This document shows positions 38,659 to 47,412 of a DNA stretch of 64,000 nt, in pieces. Source of the stretch: Paenibacillus sacheonensis (GTDB lineage Bacteria > Bacillota > Bacilli > Paenibacillales > Paenibacillaceae). Below the pieces are notes generated by a model. It saw only the letters and a list, made by a program, of their open reading frames with translations, was not told the DNA's origin and ran no database searches. The DNA lies in NCBI RefSeq assembly GCF_009909195.1, contig NZ_JAAAMU010000004.1, forward strand, positions 1 through 64,000, read 5' to 3'. Every line of letters begins with the position of its first letter. Position 1 is the stretch's first letter. The translations under genes were made by a program, and so were the position numbers.

Positions 38659-39993
38659 GTGAAGTCATTGAATGCCTATCAGCGGAAGCGGTGGCTGGGT
38701 TTACTCCTCGTCATCATCGTCTGCATGCTTGGTCTCTCCACTCCGATACAGCATTTCGCCGCATTTCCGAATGAAGTTCGATTATTTTCAGGCCAGTTGA
38801 AGCAGTTGGATTACGGTATGCCCGTTCATGCGCAAGTGACGTCGGATTCGCAGCTGCTGCAGATCAATGGCTCAAGCGATCGGTCCACATCCATTAATCT
38901 GAACAAACCGCTGACGATTCAATCAATGCATAGCGGCGAGACGACCTTGAAATTGAAATTATTCGGCAAAATCCCCTTCAAGACGGTGAAAGTGAACGTC
39001 GTGCCTGACTTACGCGTGATTCCAGGTGGACAAACCATCGGAGTCAAAGTGAAATCAGCCGGAATTATGGTTGTCGGTCATCATCAGGTCGTCAATGGCA
39101 AGGGAACGAAAGTATCACCCGGAGAAACGGCAAAATTGCAATTAGGCGATTTGATCGTCCGAATCAATGGCCATTATGTCAATGAGGTTTATAAAGTAGC
39201 CAAGCTGGCCGAGGAAGCGGGCACTGCTAATCGACCGCTTAATTTGACGGTAAAGCGCGGTACGCGCATGTTTGAAACGAAGCTTTCTCCGGTATTCGAT
39301 GCTGAGGATCGCGCTTGGCGGCTAGGATTGTACATTCGCGACTCCGCAGCCGGCGTCGGAACGTTAACGTTCTATGCGCCAGATCAAGGGGTATACGGCG
39401 CTCTGGGACATGTTATAACGGACATGGATACTCAAACGCCGATCGAGGTAGGCGAAGGTCAGATCTTGCAGTCCAATGTGACCTCGATCAATAAGAGCCA
39501 GAATGGCGAACCCGGAGAGAAACGCGCCCATTTCATTAAAGAAAGCAAAGTATTGGGGAGCATTGAGCGGAACACGCCATTCGGCATATTCGGTAAAATG
39601 CAGGAGCTTCCGGCGCACAGCTACGATCAGCAATCGATGCCGGTTGCGTTTGCGGAGGAAGTGAAGGAAGGACCAGCGCAGCTGTTAACTGTCGTGAACG
39701 GTCAGAAGGTGGAGCGATTCAACGTCGAAATCGTCCACGTGACGAGACAGCAATCGCCTGCAACCAAAGGGATGGTTATCAAGATCACGGATCGTCGATT
39801 ATTAGAGCAAACCGGCGGTATCGTGCAAGGCATGTCGGGAAGCCCGATCATTCAAGATGGGAAGCTCATCGGCGCTGTCACGCACGTATTCGTGAATGAC
39901 CCCACCTCTGGATATGGGTGCTTTATCGAATGGATGCTGCAGGATGCGGGGGTATTGTTAAAACAAGCAAGCTTGAATCTTAAGGCGGCCTAA
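38659..39993 (+). CDS. spoIVB: SpoIVB peptidase
   Basis: A 444-residue secreted serine peptidase (S55 family). An N-terminal hydrophobic segment (WLGLLLVIIVCMLGLS) directs it from the forespore to the intermembrane space. A PDZ domain (about 110-200) is followed by the catalytic domain with His in GALGHVITD and Ser in IVQGMSGSPIIQDG. It cleaves SpoIVFA to activate pro-sigma-K processing. The GTG at 38659 is only one base from GGGAG; a TTG at 38668 would have better spacing and remove three residues. Confidence 0.94.
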   Translation: MKSLNAYQRKRWLGLLLVIIVCMLGLSTPIQHFAAFPNEVRLFSGQLKQLDYGMPVHAQVTSDSQLLQINGSSDRSTSINLNKPLTIQSMHSGETTLKLKLFGKIPFKTVKVNVVPDLRVIPGGQTIGVKVKSAGIMVVGHHQVVNGKGTKVSPGETAKLQLGDLIVRINGHYVNEVYKVAKLAEEAGTANRPLNLTVKRGTRMFETKLSPVFDAEDRAWRLGLYIRDSAAGVGTLTFYAPDQGVYGALGHVITDMDTQTPIEVGEGQILQSNVTSINKSQNGEPGEKRAHFIKESKVLGSIERNTPFGIFGKMQELPAHSYDQQSMPVAFAEEVKEGPAQLLTVVNGQKVERFNVEIVHVTRQQSPATKGMVIKITDRRLLEQTGGIVQGMSGSPIIQDGKLIGAVTHVFVNDPTSGYGCFIEWMLQDAGVLLKQASLNLKAA

Positions 39994-40013
39994 GCCCCTT
40001 AAGATTTTTGTTT
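39976..40013 (+). terminator. Terminator overlapping the end of spoIVB
   Basis: AATCTTAAGG (39976-39985) pairs perfectly with CCTTAAGATT (39997-40006), followed by TTTGTTTTATT. The stem begins inside the last codons, and the stop codon lies in the loop. Confidence 0.85.
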
Positions 40014-40071
40014 TATTGGTACATTTAGTTTCAAGCGCACGGGGTTTGGTTATTAAGAAAAGTCAAAGATC

Positions 40072-40204
40072 TGTCGACGTTTTTGTCGAAAGAGAACGAA
40101 AGAGACCGGATCATGTAATAAATTATTCATTATAAAGCACATTGAATTAAAAATAAAGAAAAATATTATTCGACAGAAGGAATTTAAACGCACCTGTCGA
40201 AAAT
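40072..40204 (+). promoter_or_regulatory. spo0A control region: sigma-H-type promoter and four Spo0A boxes
   Basis: The -35 GAAGGAATT (40176-40184), an 11-base spacer and -10 GTCGAAAAT (40196-40204) fit the sigma-H pattern RNAGGAWWW / RNNGAATWW with one mismatch. Spo0A-box cores occur at 40072-40078 (TGTCGAC), 40084-40090 (TGTCGAA), 40169-40175 (TTCGACA, reverse) and 40195-40201 (TGTCGAA). The last overlaps the -10 and the third abuts the -35, consistent with autoregulation by Spo0A~P. Confidence 0.75.
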
Positions 40205-40283
40205 GTTTTAGTAAGCAGGATAAACGTAAAGATACTGCGTCACAACCATTACAGACGCGATAAAGTCTAAGGAGGATTTTACC

Positions 40284-41102
40284 TTGCAAAGAATTGAAGT
40301 ATTGTTGGCTGATGACAACCGTGAATTTACGACACTGCTTTCTGAGTACATTTCGGAACAAAACGATATGGAAGTAACAGGAGTCGCCTATAACGGAGAA
40401 GAAGTACTGCGGCTGCTGGAAGAAACGCGTCCGGATATTTTGATCTTGGATATCATTATGCCTCATCTGGATGGTTTGGGCGTTCTGGAACGCTTGCGTG
40501 AAATGAATTTACCTTCTATGCCGAAAATCATCATGTTGACTGCGTTCGGTCAAGAGAATATTACTCAAAAGGCTGTTCAACTCGGAGCCTCTTACTACAT
40601 ATTAAAGCCTTTCGACATGGAAATTCTTGCCAACCGGATTCGCCAGCTCGTCGGGAATCCAACCGTGATTTCCTCATCTTCGACTTATATGAGCACGGGT
40701 TCTTCGATGGGAATGAACAAATCCAATGTGGTGCCGATTGCGAAAGGCAAAAATTTAGACGCGAATATTACGAGCATTATTCACGAAATCGGTGTGCCGG
40801 CTCATATCAAAGGGTATCAATATTTGCGCGAAGCGATTACGATGGTGTACAACAATATTGAGATTTTGGGTGCAATAACGAAAACGCTCTATCCGGCAAT
40901 TGCCGAAAAATTCAAAACAACGCCATCCCGCGTCGAACGCGCGATCCGTCATGCAATCGAAGTGGCCTGGACGCGCGGTAACATCGACAGCATCTCGCAT
41001 CTCTTCGGTTACACGATCAACATCAGCAAATCAAAACCGACCAACAGCGAATTTATTGCCATGGTGGCGGATAAGCTGAGAATCGAACATAAAGTAAGCT
41101 GA
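40284..41102 (+). CDS. spo0A: Sporulation master regulator Spo0A
   Basis: A 272-residue response regulator. The receiver domain has the acidic pair Asp10/Asp11, the phosphorylated Asp56 ([13 protein letters not shown]) and the conserved Lys in YYILKPFD. After a Ser-rich linker comes the DNA-binding domain with the recognition region [22 protein letters not shown]. It starts at TTG (40284) with AAGGAGG upstream. It is transcribed alone and ends in a strong terminator. Confidence 0.98.
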   Translation: MQRIEVLLADDNREFTTLLSEYISEQNDMEVTGVAYNGEEVLRLLEETRPDILILDIIMPHLDGLGVLERLREMNLPSMPKIIMLTAFGQENITQKAVQLGASYYILKPFDMEILANRIRQLVGNPTVISSSSTYMSTGSSMGMNKSNVVPIAKGKNLDANITSIIHEIGVPAHIKGYQYLREAITMVYNNIEILGAITKTLYPAIAEKFKTTPSRVERAIRHAIEVAWTRGNIDSISHLFGYTINISKSKPTNSEFIAMVADKLRIEHKVS

Positions 41103-41153
41103 AGATAGATTCTATTCTTTATTAAACAAAGCAAAAGCACGTTAATCATTACG

Positions 41154-41202
41154 CCGCTTTATGCTCTGGTTGTCCAAACAACCGGCATAAAGCGGTTTTT
41201 TG
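41154..41202 (+). terminator. Terminator of spo0A
   Basis: CCGCTTTATGC (41154-41164) pairs perfectly with GCATAAAGCGG (41185-41195), with an inner GGTTGT/ACAACC stem, followed by a T run. Confidence 0.93.
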
Positions 41203-41221
41203 TTGCGTTTTAAAATATCGA

Positions 41222-41250
41222 TTGACTTTCCATCGCCTTCCATATAACAT
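41222..41250 (+). promoter_or_regulatory. Promoter of the tetR-ABC operon
   Basis: TTGACT (41222-41227), then either TATAAC at 15 bases or TAACAT at 17 bases. The -10 lies inside or at the edge of the first operator dyad. Confidence 0.55.
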
Positions 41251-41285
41251 ACGTTATATAACGATTGTTATATAACGTATGTTAT
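41244..41285. promoter_or_regulatory. Three contiguous operator dyads, ATAAC-N4-GTTAT
   Basis: The 42 bases divide exactly into three 14-bp dyads: 41244-41257 (N4 = ATAC), 41258-41271 (GATT) and 41272-41285 (GTAT). The whole block is also a palindrome with perfect 19-bp arms around GATT. It ends 21 bases before the tetR start codon, so the encoded TetR protein is the likely ligand. Confidence 0.85.
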
Positions 41286-41306
41286 CAATGAATAGGAGAC
41301 GATTAC

Positions 41307-41903
41307 TTGCCCCCTAAATCCGAGCTATCGAAGGAATTGATCCTTGCCGCCGCATTCGCCATCGTGCAAGAAGAAGGGCTTGATGCCGTGACGGCAAGAA
41401 GCATCGCCGGCAGACTGAAATGTTCCACGCAGCCCATATATAGTCTGTACGAGAATATGGACGCGTTAAAAGAAGCGCTTTACGGTGTTGCAATCGACGA
41501 GACATTGAACCGGATCAAGTCGTATGAAGATGCGAATAATTCGAGCGCCATGAATTTAACAAACGGTATTCTCCTGTTGGCGCATAACGAGAAGAACCTG
41601 TTCAAGATGGTTTTCTTGACGGAGCAAAAGAATTATTACTTGAAAGCCAATCGAAACAAACTTCGAGAAGAACTCATGACCGCACTCGTGCAAGTCGACG
41701 AACGGCTGCTCGGACTCGACAGTCGAACGATCGAGCAGTTGTTCTTAAAGCTTTCCATTTATATCGTCGGCATCGGTACGATGATCAACATCAACACGTT
41801 CCAGTTGGATATCGGTGAAGCGGAACGGATGGTCATCGAAATGTTTGATCTGCTTCTGGCCAAGGAAGGCATCCTCAATAAACCCGAGTCGACGGAGGAG
41901 TGA
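41307..41903 (+). CDS. TetR-family transcriptional regulator
   Basis: A 198-residue regulator. The N-terminal helix-turn-helix (ILAAAFAIVQEEGLDAVTARSIAGRLKCSTQPIYSLYENMDALKEALY) is typical; the ligand domain is not informative. It starts at TTG (41307) with AGGAG nine bases upstream. It is first in an operon with two ABC exporters and sits behind three operator dyads, so it probably represses itself and the exporters until a substrate binds. Confidence 0.9.
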   Translation: MPPKSELSKELILAAAFAIVQEEGLDAVTARSIAGRLKCSTQPIYSLYENMDALKEALYGVAIDETLNRIKSYEDANNSSAMNLTNGILLLAHNEKNLFKMVFLTEQKNYYLKANRNKLREELMTALVQVDERLLGLDSRTIEQLFLKLSIYIVGIGTMININTFQLDIGEAERMVIEMFDLLLAKEGILNKPESTEE

Positions 41904-41908
41904 CGAAA

Positions 41909-43693
41909 GTGAATGCCATTCCCTTTTCCGCATCTTCCGCACGGCGCAAACTGTTCTCTTATGTACAACCTTACCGGTTTTGGGTGGGGATTAAATTACT
42001 CAGTACGACGTTAAATGCAGGGAATGACATTTTTCTAGTTTACATTTTGAATATATTGGTCAATGCCTCGCTGGCGGGAGATCGTCCGGACGTTATAAAA
42101 TCAATCGTTTATATGTTCGCGTCGGTTATGATCGGCCTCGCAGTCCATTACTTCGACACCTACGCTGCGGGACGTTATAGCGCTTATGCTGCGCGGGATA
42201 TGAAGAACTCCCTCGCAAATCAGATCGATCGTCTGCCCGTCTCTTATCTGGATACGCATCACTCCGGGGAGTTGAATACTCGGATGACCGCCAGTATTAC
42301 GACGATTGAAAATTTCTTAAGCGGCGACCTGGCGGCCCTTCTGTTTCATCTCATCCGAATCGGTGTCAGCCTAACCCTGATGTTATTTATGAATGTCCCC
42401 CTCACGTTGTTCTGCATCGTTATGCTTCCGCTCGCGGCGCTCTTCACCAACGCCATCGGCAAGCCGCTAAATAGTTATTCCTCCCGGCTTCAACAAAGCA
42501 TCGCGCGAACGAACCATGTCGCTCAAGATACGATCAACGGCATCCACGTCGTCAAATCCAACAATCTGCTTCCAGTCTTGCTGCGAAAGTTCACTGCCTC
42601 GCTTGATCAAATGCTCGCCGATGCCCTGCGAATCGAGAAGCGAAATGCGCTAATGGGTTCGGTGAGCGTATTTGTCCAACTGGCGCCGTTTCTCGCGTTT
42701 TTCTTATTTGGCGCTTATTTGGTGACGCAAGGTTTATTTACGGGAGGGGGCTTGGTCGCATTTGCGCTGCTGCTGAGTTACCTCGTTCAGGGACTCAGCG
42801 CGCTGCCGAACGGGATCAGCAATTACAAGGTAACGATCGGCGTTGCCGAGCATTTATTCGCCGTCCTTGACCTCGATGCCGAACGGACCGGCACGATGCA
42901 TCCGGAGCTGTCGTCAGGGGTACCGGCATTGGCGTTCGAGCAGGTATCGTTCTCTTACGACGGACAGAAACAATTGTTGAATGGGGTTAGTTTCGTGCTG
43001 GAACAAGGGAAGAAGACAGCCGTGGTCGGAGCGAGCGGTTCCGGGAAATCGACATTATTTAAGCTGATTGCCGGTTACTACGCGCAACAAAGCGGGAGCT
43101 TGAAAATGTTCGATGAGCCGTTGTCGTCATGGGAGCTCTCGCATGCACGCTCGAAGGTCGCGCTCGTGTCGCAGGATACATTTCTATTCTCCGGAACGAT
43201 CGCGGACAACATCAGCTGCGGGGATACCGGCTTCACGAGATTGGATGTGGAACGAGCTGCTCAATCGGCGAACATCCATGTGTACATTCAATCCCTTCCG
43301 GCCGGTTATGATACGCTCGTCGGCGAACGGGGCGTGAAGCTGTCGGGCGGCCAAAGGCAGCGGATATCGATTGCGAGGGCGATCTTGAAGGATGCGCCTA
43401 TTCTTCTCTTGGACGAGGCGACATCCGCGCTGGATACGGAATCGGAGATGCTCGTTCAAGATGCGATTAACCGCAGCATGAAAGGTAAATCCGTGCTGGT
43501 CATCGCGCACCGGCTATCGACGATCATCGATGCGGATGAAGTGCTCGTGCTCGATAATGGCGCGATCGCGGAGAGAGGCACGCACGCCGAACTGCTCATG
43601 AGAGACGGTGTGTATAAGCGTTTGTACAACCATCAACTGATCCAGCAGCAAGCTGACGGCGCGGATTCCTTGATGGAAAGCAAGGAGGCGTAG
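41909..43693 (+). CDS. ABC exporter with fused membrane and ATPase domains (first of two)
   Basis: A 594-residue half-transporter. Six membrane helices in the first 310 residues are followed by the ATPase: Walker A GASGSGKST, signature LSGGQRQR, Walker B ILLLDEATSALD and H-loop IAHRLST. It resembles multidrug/lipid exporters. GTG 41909 is preferred over GTG 41900 because GGAGG then lies ten bases upstream; the gene follows tetR directly. The partner is probably the next gene. The substrate is unknown. Confidence 0.9.
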   Translation: MNAIPFSASSARRKLFSYVQPYRFWVGIKLLSTTLNAGNDIFLVYILNILVNASLAGDRPDVIKSIVYMFASVMIGLAVHYFDTYAAGRYSAYAARDMKNSLANQIDRLPVSYLDTHHSGELNTRMTASITTIENFLSGDLAALLFHLIRIGVSLTLMLFMNVPLTLFCIVMLPLAALFTNAIGKPLNSYSSRLQQSIARTNHVAQDTINGIHVVKSNNLLPVLLRKFTASLDQMLADALRIEKRNALMGSVSVFVQLAPFLAFFLFGAYLVTQGLFTGGGLVAFALLLSYLVQGLSALPNGISNYKVTIGVAEHLFAVLDLDAERTGTMHPELSSGVPALAFEQVSFSYDGQKQLLNGVSFVLEQGKKTAVVGASGSGKSTLFKLIAGYYAQQSGSLKMFDEPLSSWELSHARSKVALVSQDTFLFSGTIADNISCGDTGFTRLDVERAAQSANIHVYIQSLPAGYDTLVGERGVKLSGGQRQRISIARAILKDAPILLLDEATSALDTESEMLVQDAINRSMKGKSVLVIAHRLSTIIDADEVLVLDNGAIAERGTHAELLMRDGVYKRLYNHQLIQQQADGADSLMESKEA

Positions 43694-43769
43694 CGGATGG
43701 CGAATCAAAGTCTTATGGAGCTTCGACGCTTGTTCGGGTGCATCCATTCGCGAAAAACTTCCTATTGGG

Positions 43770-45470
43770 TTGAACTTAGCAGGCGTATGTCTCATCGAGG
43801 CGCTCGTACCCCTCGTCCTGCCGATGCTGATTAAATTCGTACTGGATGCCATTACGAACCACGATATGAAGGCTGTTTGGAAAGTGAGCTTCCTGTTCGC
43901 GGGCGTAACCGCGATACTTTGCCTGCTGCTGCCAGTCTTCAGCTATATGTTCGGCAAAGCGGTAAAGAAGGTCATGGCCGATCTGCGGCTGCGGTTGTTC
44001 GAACATGTGGGAAAGCTCCCGATGGGGTACTTCGAGAACACGCACAGCGGAGAAAGCATGTCCCGGATGACGAATGATCTGGGCGTCGTGGAGCAGGCGT
44101 TTAACGGAAGCATCCGATCGCTTATCGCGATGATTATGACTGGAGGATATGCAGCCGTATTCATGTTTCTGCTGGACTGGCGATTTGCGCTCGCGATGAT
44201 CCTGCTTGGTTTCTTCATTACCTATGTGAATACACGATTTGCGAGGCCGATCCGCCGCATAAGCACGGATATACAAGCGTTGACCGGCAAGCAGCTGGAA
44301 ATGTTGACGGAAAGCATCGCGGGGACGCAGGTCATTCGTATGTTCCAAATGTCGAACCGGCTGTTGAGGCGGTACATGTCTTCCAACGACCAAATGACCG
44401 CGCTGTCGGTCAAACGTTCGGCCAAAAATGCTTCTCTCAGTAGCGCGAATTACGGGCTCATGTGGATCAATAACGGCGGCGTGTTCATAGCCGGCTCGAT
44501 CATGATGATCAACGGCTATATGACGCTCGGGACGATGCTGTCGCTGATTCTGCTATTGGCGGAAGTGACGAACCTCTTCCGCATGCTGGGCTCGTTATGG
44601 GTCGACATGCAGGCTTCCTTGGCAGGCGCCGCTCGCGTGTTCGAATTGCTCGATTCGGAAGAAGAGCCGTCCCGCTATGCATGCCCTGCGGATCCCGTTG
44701 ACTATGATCCATCAAACGGGATTATGGAGCTTTGCAACGGAACGTTCGGCTATGCCGAAGAAGAGCGGTCGCTCGATGCCATACAATTCAATGTTCATCA
44801 AGGGCAGGTCGTTGCGCTCGTAGGCCCAAGCGGAGGCGGAAAAAGCACGCTGCTCAAGCTGCTGCTCGGCTTCTACCCGCTTCGGCAGGGCGAGATCCGC
44901 CTGCAAGGCAAAGGAATGGCGGAGTATACGCTATCCGAATTTAGGGACCGTATCGCTTACGTACCGCAGGAGTCCTACTTGTTCGACGGGACGATCGCGG
45001 AAAATATCCGGTATGGGCGAATGGACGCCACGATAGAAGAAGTCGAGGCGGCAGCCCGCGCGGCGCATGCGCATCCGTTCATTATGGAGCAGCCGGACGG
45101 ATACGAGACAAGGGTGGGCGACAGAGGCGCAAGGCTGTCCGGCGGGCAAAAGCAGCGGATCGCAATCGCCAGAGCAATCTTGAAGGATGCGCCGGTCTTG
45201 CTGTTGGATGAGGCAACGGCGTCCTTGGACGCGGAATCGGAGCTAGCCGTTCACCAGGGGCTCCAACGATTGATGGCAGGAAGAACGACGATCGCCGTCG
45301 CCCATCGGCTGTCCACGATCAGACACGCGGATGTCATTTGCGTCATCGATCAAGGGAAGATCGCCGAGCAAGGGACGCATGATCAATTATTGGCGCTGGG
45401 CGGCGTTTACAAGTCTCTGCATGACATACAGGCACGAAATCAAGGAGCGGGGTTAGGCGAAGGAGCGTAG
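43770..45470 (+). CDS. ABC exporter, second of two; N-terminus apparently frameshifted
   Basis: The open frame from TTG 43770 gives 566 residues: six membrane helices and an intact ATPase (Walker A GPSGGGKST, signature LSGGQKQR, Walker B VLLLDEATASLD, H-loop VAHRLST). However, AAGGAGG stands before an ATG at 43697 that starts MANQSLMELRRLFG in another frame; the third frame then reads VHPFAKNFLLG, and this frame continues LNLAGVCLIEALVP. Joined, these read like a normal exporter N-terminus, implying two one-base losses. Either the gene is damaged or the sequence has errors here. No Shine-Dalgarno serves TTG 43770. Confidence 0.75.
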   Translation: MNLAGVCLIEALVPLVLPMLIKFVLDAITNHDMKAVWKVSFLFAGVTAILCLLLPVFSYMFGKAVKKVMADLRLRLFEHVGKLPMGYFENTHSGESMSRMTNDLGVVEQAFNGSIRSLIAMIMTGGYAAVFMFLLDWRFALAMILLGFFITYVNTRFARPIRRISTDIQALTGKQLEMLTESIAGTQVIRMFQMSNRLLRRYMSSNDQMTALSVKRSAKNASLSSANYGLMWINNGGVFIAGSIMMINGYMTLGTMLSLILLLAEVTNLFRMLGSLWVDMQASLAGAARVFELLDSEEEPSRYACPADPVDYDPSNGIMELCNGTFGYAEEERSLDAIQFNVHQGQVVALVGPSGGGKSTLLKLLLGFYPLRQGEIRLQGKGMAEYTLSEFRDRIAYVPQESYLFDGTIAENIRYGRMDATIEEVEAAARAAHAHPFIMEQPDGYETRVGDRGARLSGGQKQRIAIARAILKDAPVLLLDEATASLDAESELAVHQGLQRLMAGRTTIAVAHRLSTIRHADVICVIDQGKIAEQGTHDQLLALGGVYKSLHDIQARNQGAGLGEGA

Positions 45471-45611
45471 AGGGAGCCGATAAGAGAAATTCATATTGCG
45501 CCGCATTGCAGGGGCTTTATTCAGGCGACCAGCGTAGGATTGCATCCGGATATGTGGTACTATTTCTGGTGAGCGGCATCTGGCTAGGTTTCATGGAGGA
45601 GGAATGAGCAC

Positions 45612-46130
45612 ATGCAAAAAGCGACGTTTGCCGGCGGTTGTTTCTGGTGTATGGTTACGCCGTTCGAAGATCTGCCCGGTATCGAGGGCATCGTATCCGG
45701 GTATACGGGGGGTTCGAAGGAAAACCCCACGTACGAAGAGGTCAAAACAGGCGAGACAGGTCATCTCGAAGCGGTGCAGATTACCTTTGACCCCGAGCGA
45801 TTCCCTTACGAAAAGCTGTTGGAGCTCTATTGGCCGCAAATCGATCCCACGGATGCATTCGGGCAATTCCAGGATCGGGGAACGCAATATGCGGCCGCGA
45901 TCTTCTATCACGACGAGCAGCAATTGGCGGCGGCCCTTCGGTCGAAACAAGCCCTGGAGGCAAGCGGCCGATTCGATAAACCGATCGTAACGAAAATTTT
46001 GCCGGCGTCGACGTTCTACGAAGCCGAGGAATATCATCAAGACTACCATAAGAAGAATCCGAAACATTACAAGGAAGACCGCGAACAGTCCGGCCGCGAT
46101 CGGTTTATCAGAGAAAACTGGTCCGAATAG
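45612..46130 (+). CDS. msrA: Peptide methionine sulfoxide reductase A
   Basis: A 172-residue enzyme that reduces methionine-S-sulfoxide in proteins. The catalytic motif GGCFWC begins at about residue 8, and the family region GYTGGSKENPTYEEV...TGHLEAVQI is present. GGAGG lies about nine bases before the ATG. No msrB is fused or adjacent. The 140-base gap before it holds no clear element. Confidence 0.96.
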   Translation: MQKATFAGGCFWCMVTPFEDLPGIEGIVSGYTGGSKENPTYEEVKTGETGHLEAVQITFDPERFPYEKLLELYWPQIDPTDAFGQFQDRGTQYAAAIFYHDEQQLAAALRSKQALEASGRFDKPIVTKILPASTFYEAEEYHQDYHKKNPKHYKEDREQSGRDRFIRENWSE

Positions 46131-46155
46131 ACGTTACACGAATGATGAGGCACCA

Positions 46156-46190
46156 GGCAGCCGGTCGATAAGAACCGGTTGCCTTTTTTT
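46156..46190 (+). terminator. Terminator of msrA
   Basis: GGCAGCCGGT (46156-46165) pairs with ACCGGTTGCC (46174-46183; one mismatch), followed by seven T. Confidence 0.88.
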
Positions 46191-46308
46191 GTCGGAGGCC
46201 GCCGGGCTGGTGGATTCGCTGCCAGGTGATCCATATCATTTGTTTGCCGGACGGAGGAAACCGAGCCGCGCAAATGGAATAGGTAACGTAAGGACGGGAG
46301 GGATAGCA

Positions 46309-47142
46309 ATGAAAATCAGTATTTGTTCGTTCAGTTTTCACCGGATGTTAGCGGCGGGACAGCAGGATATTTTCCAATATATTCAGGATTGCAAGCAACT
46401 CGGATGCACGCAGCTCGATCCTTGGAACGCGCATCTAGCCCAGTTGAACGACGGCGCGGATGCGCTGCACGCCGGGGCCAACCCCGGCCAATCCCAGCAT
46501 CTGAAGGCCGTGGACGACGAGTTTCTGGCACGCGTCAAGCTCGCCGCCGACGAAGCGGGATTGCCGTTCGGCTGTATCGCCGTAGACGGGGCGCATATTT
46601 ACGAGGCATCCGAAGAAGCCCGAACAAGCAACCGGCAGCGCGCCTATCGTTGGATCGCCATCGCGGAGCAGCTCGGAGCAACCTCGGTTCGTATCGATGC
46701 CGGCGGACCGCAGCAGTGGTCCGAAGAAGTGTTCGGCATTATCGTGGAAGGCTATAAGGATGTCATCGAACATGCCCGCAATGCCGGCATTCAGGTACTC
46801 GTGGAAAATCACTGGGGTCCGACCGTTCTTCCCGACAATACGATTCGGCTTCTCGAAGCGGTTCCGGGGCTGGGCTTGCTGCTGGATTCATGGAATTGGG
46901 CGCATGGGAAGCAGGCGGAAGGCTGGTTGAAGTGCGCGAAATACGCAGCGGCCACGCACATCAAATCGTTCCATTTCACGGAGGATGGGCAGGAGCTGAC
47001 GCAGAACGTGCCCGCCTTCTGCAAGCTCATGCTGGAGAACGGATTCCAAGGCACTTGGGGCGTCGAAAGCGTGCCTGCCGACGGCAACGAGATCGAAGGC
47101 GCGCGCAAGACGATTCAGCTGATTCGGCAGTCGGTTCAATAG
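46309..47142 (+). CDS. Sugar phosphate isomerase/epimerase family protein (xylose isomerase-like TIM barrel)
   Basis: A 277-residue protein. MKISICSFSFHRMLAAG opens the barrel; SVRIDAGG, QVLVENHWG (Glu, His), LLLDSWNW (Asp) and HIKSFHF (His) supply the metal ligands expected of the family. Such proteins act on sugars or inositol derivatives, often next to Gfo/Idh oxidoreductases. The ATG at 46309 is preceded by GGGAGGG; the longer open frame from 46189 is unlikely. Confidence 0.88.
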   Translation: MKISICSFSFHRMLAAGQQDIFQYIQDCKQLGCTQLDPWNAHLAQLNDGADALHAGANPGQSQHLKAVDDEFLARVKLAADEAGLPFGCIAVDGAHIYEASEEARTSNRQRAYRWIAIAEQLGATSVRIDAGGPQQWSEEVFGIIVEGYKDVIEHARNAGIQVLVENHWGPTVLPDNTIRLLEAVPGLGLLLDSWNWAHGKQAEGWLKCAKYAAATHIKSFHFTEDGQELTQNVPAFCKLMLENGFQGTWGVESVPADGNEIEGARKTIQLIRQSVQ

Positions 47143-47163
47143 CGCGTTGGCATTTGCCGCGTA

Positions 47164-47201
47164 GGCGGCTTCAAGCGGTTAAAGCTTGAGGTCGTCTTTT
47201 T
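47164..47201 (+). terminator. Terminator after the TIM-barrel gene
   Basis: GGCGGCTTCAAGC (47164-47176) pairs with GCTTGAGGTCGTC (47184-47196; G-U and one mismatch), followed by five T. Confidence 0.7.
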
Positions 47202-47340
47202 CAGCATCACGCGGCCAGCCGCTTGAACGGACCAATTTGATCCATGCTCTTGTTCGAAGGCAGCAGAGATGCTACTGTATACGATAGCAGAGATCGAAGA
47301 CGCAGCAAGAATGGACGACCAAAACTTCATTTCGCTTGGA

Positions 47341-47390
47341 ATGAAACGCCAACTTCCGTGCCGCCATGGGAGCTGGCGTTTCATCTGTTT
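47341..47390 (+). other. Long hairpin just upstream of the MFS gene
   Basis: ATGAAACGCCA (47341-47351) pairs perfectly with TGGCGTTTCAT (47374-47384), with further inner pairing. CTGTTTTG follows, so it may be a weak terminator. It ends 23 bases before the MFS start codon, so it could also affect translation of that gene. Confidence 0.55.
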
Positions 47391-47412
47391 TGATTAACGG
47401 GAGGAAATTATT

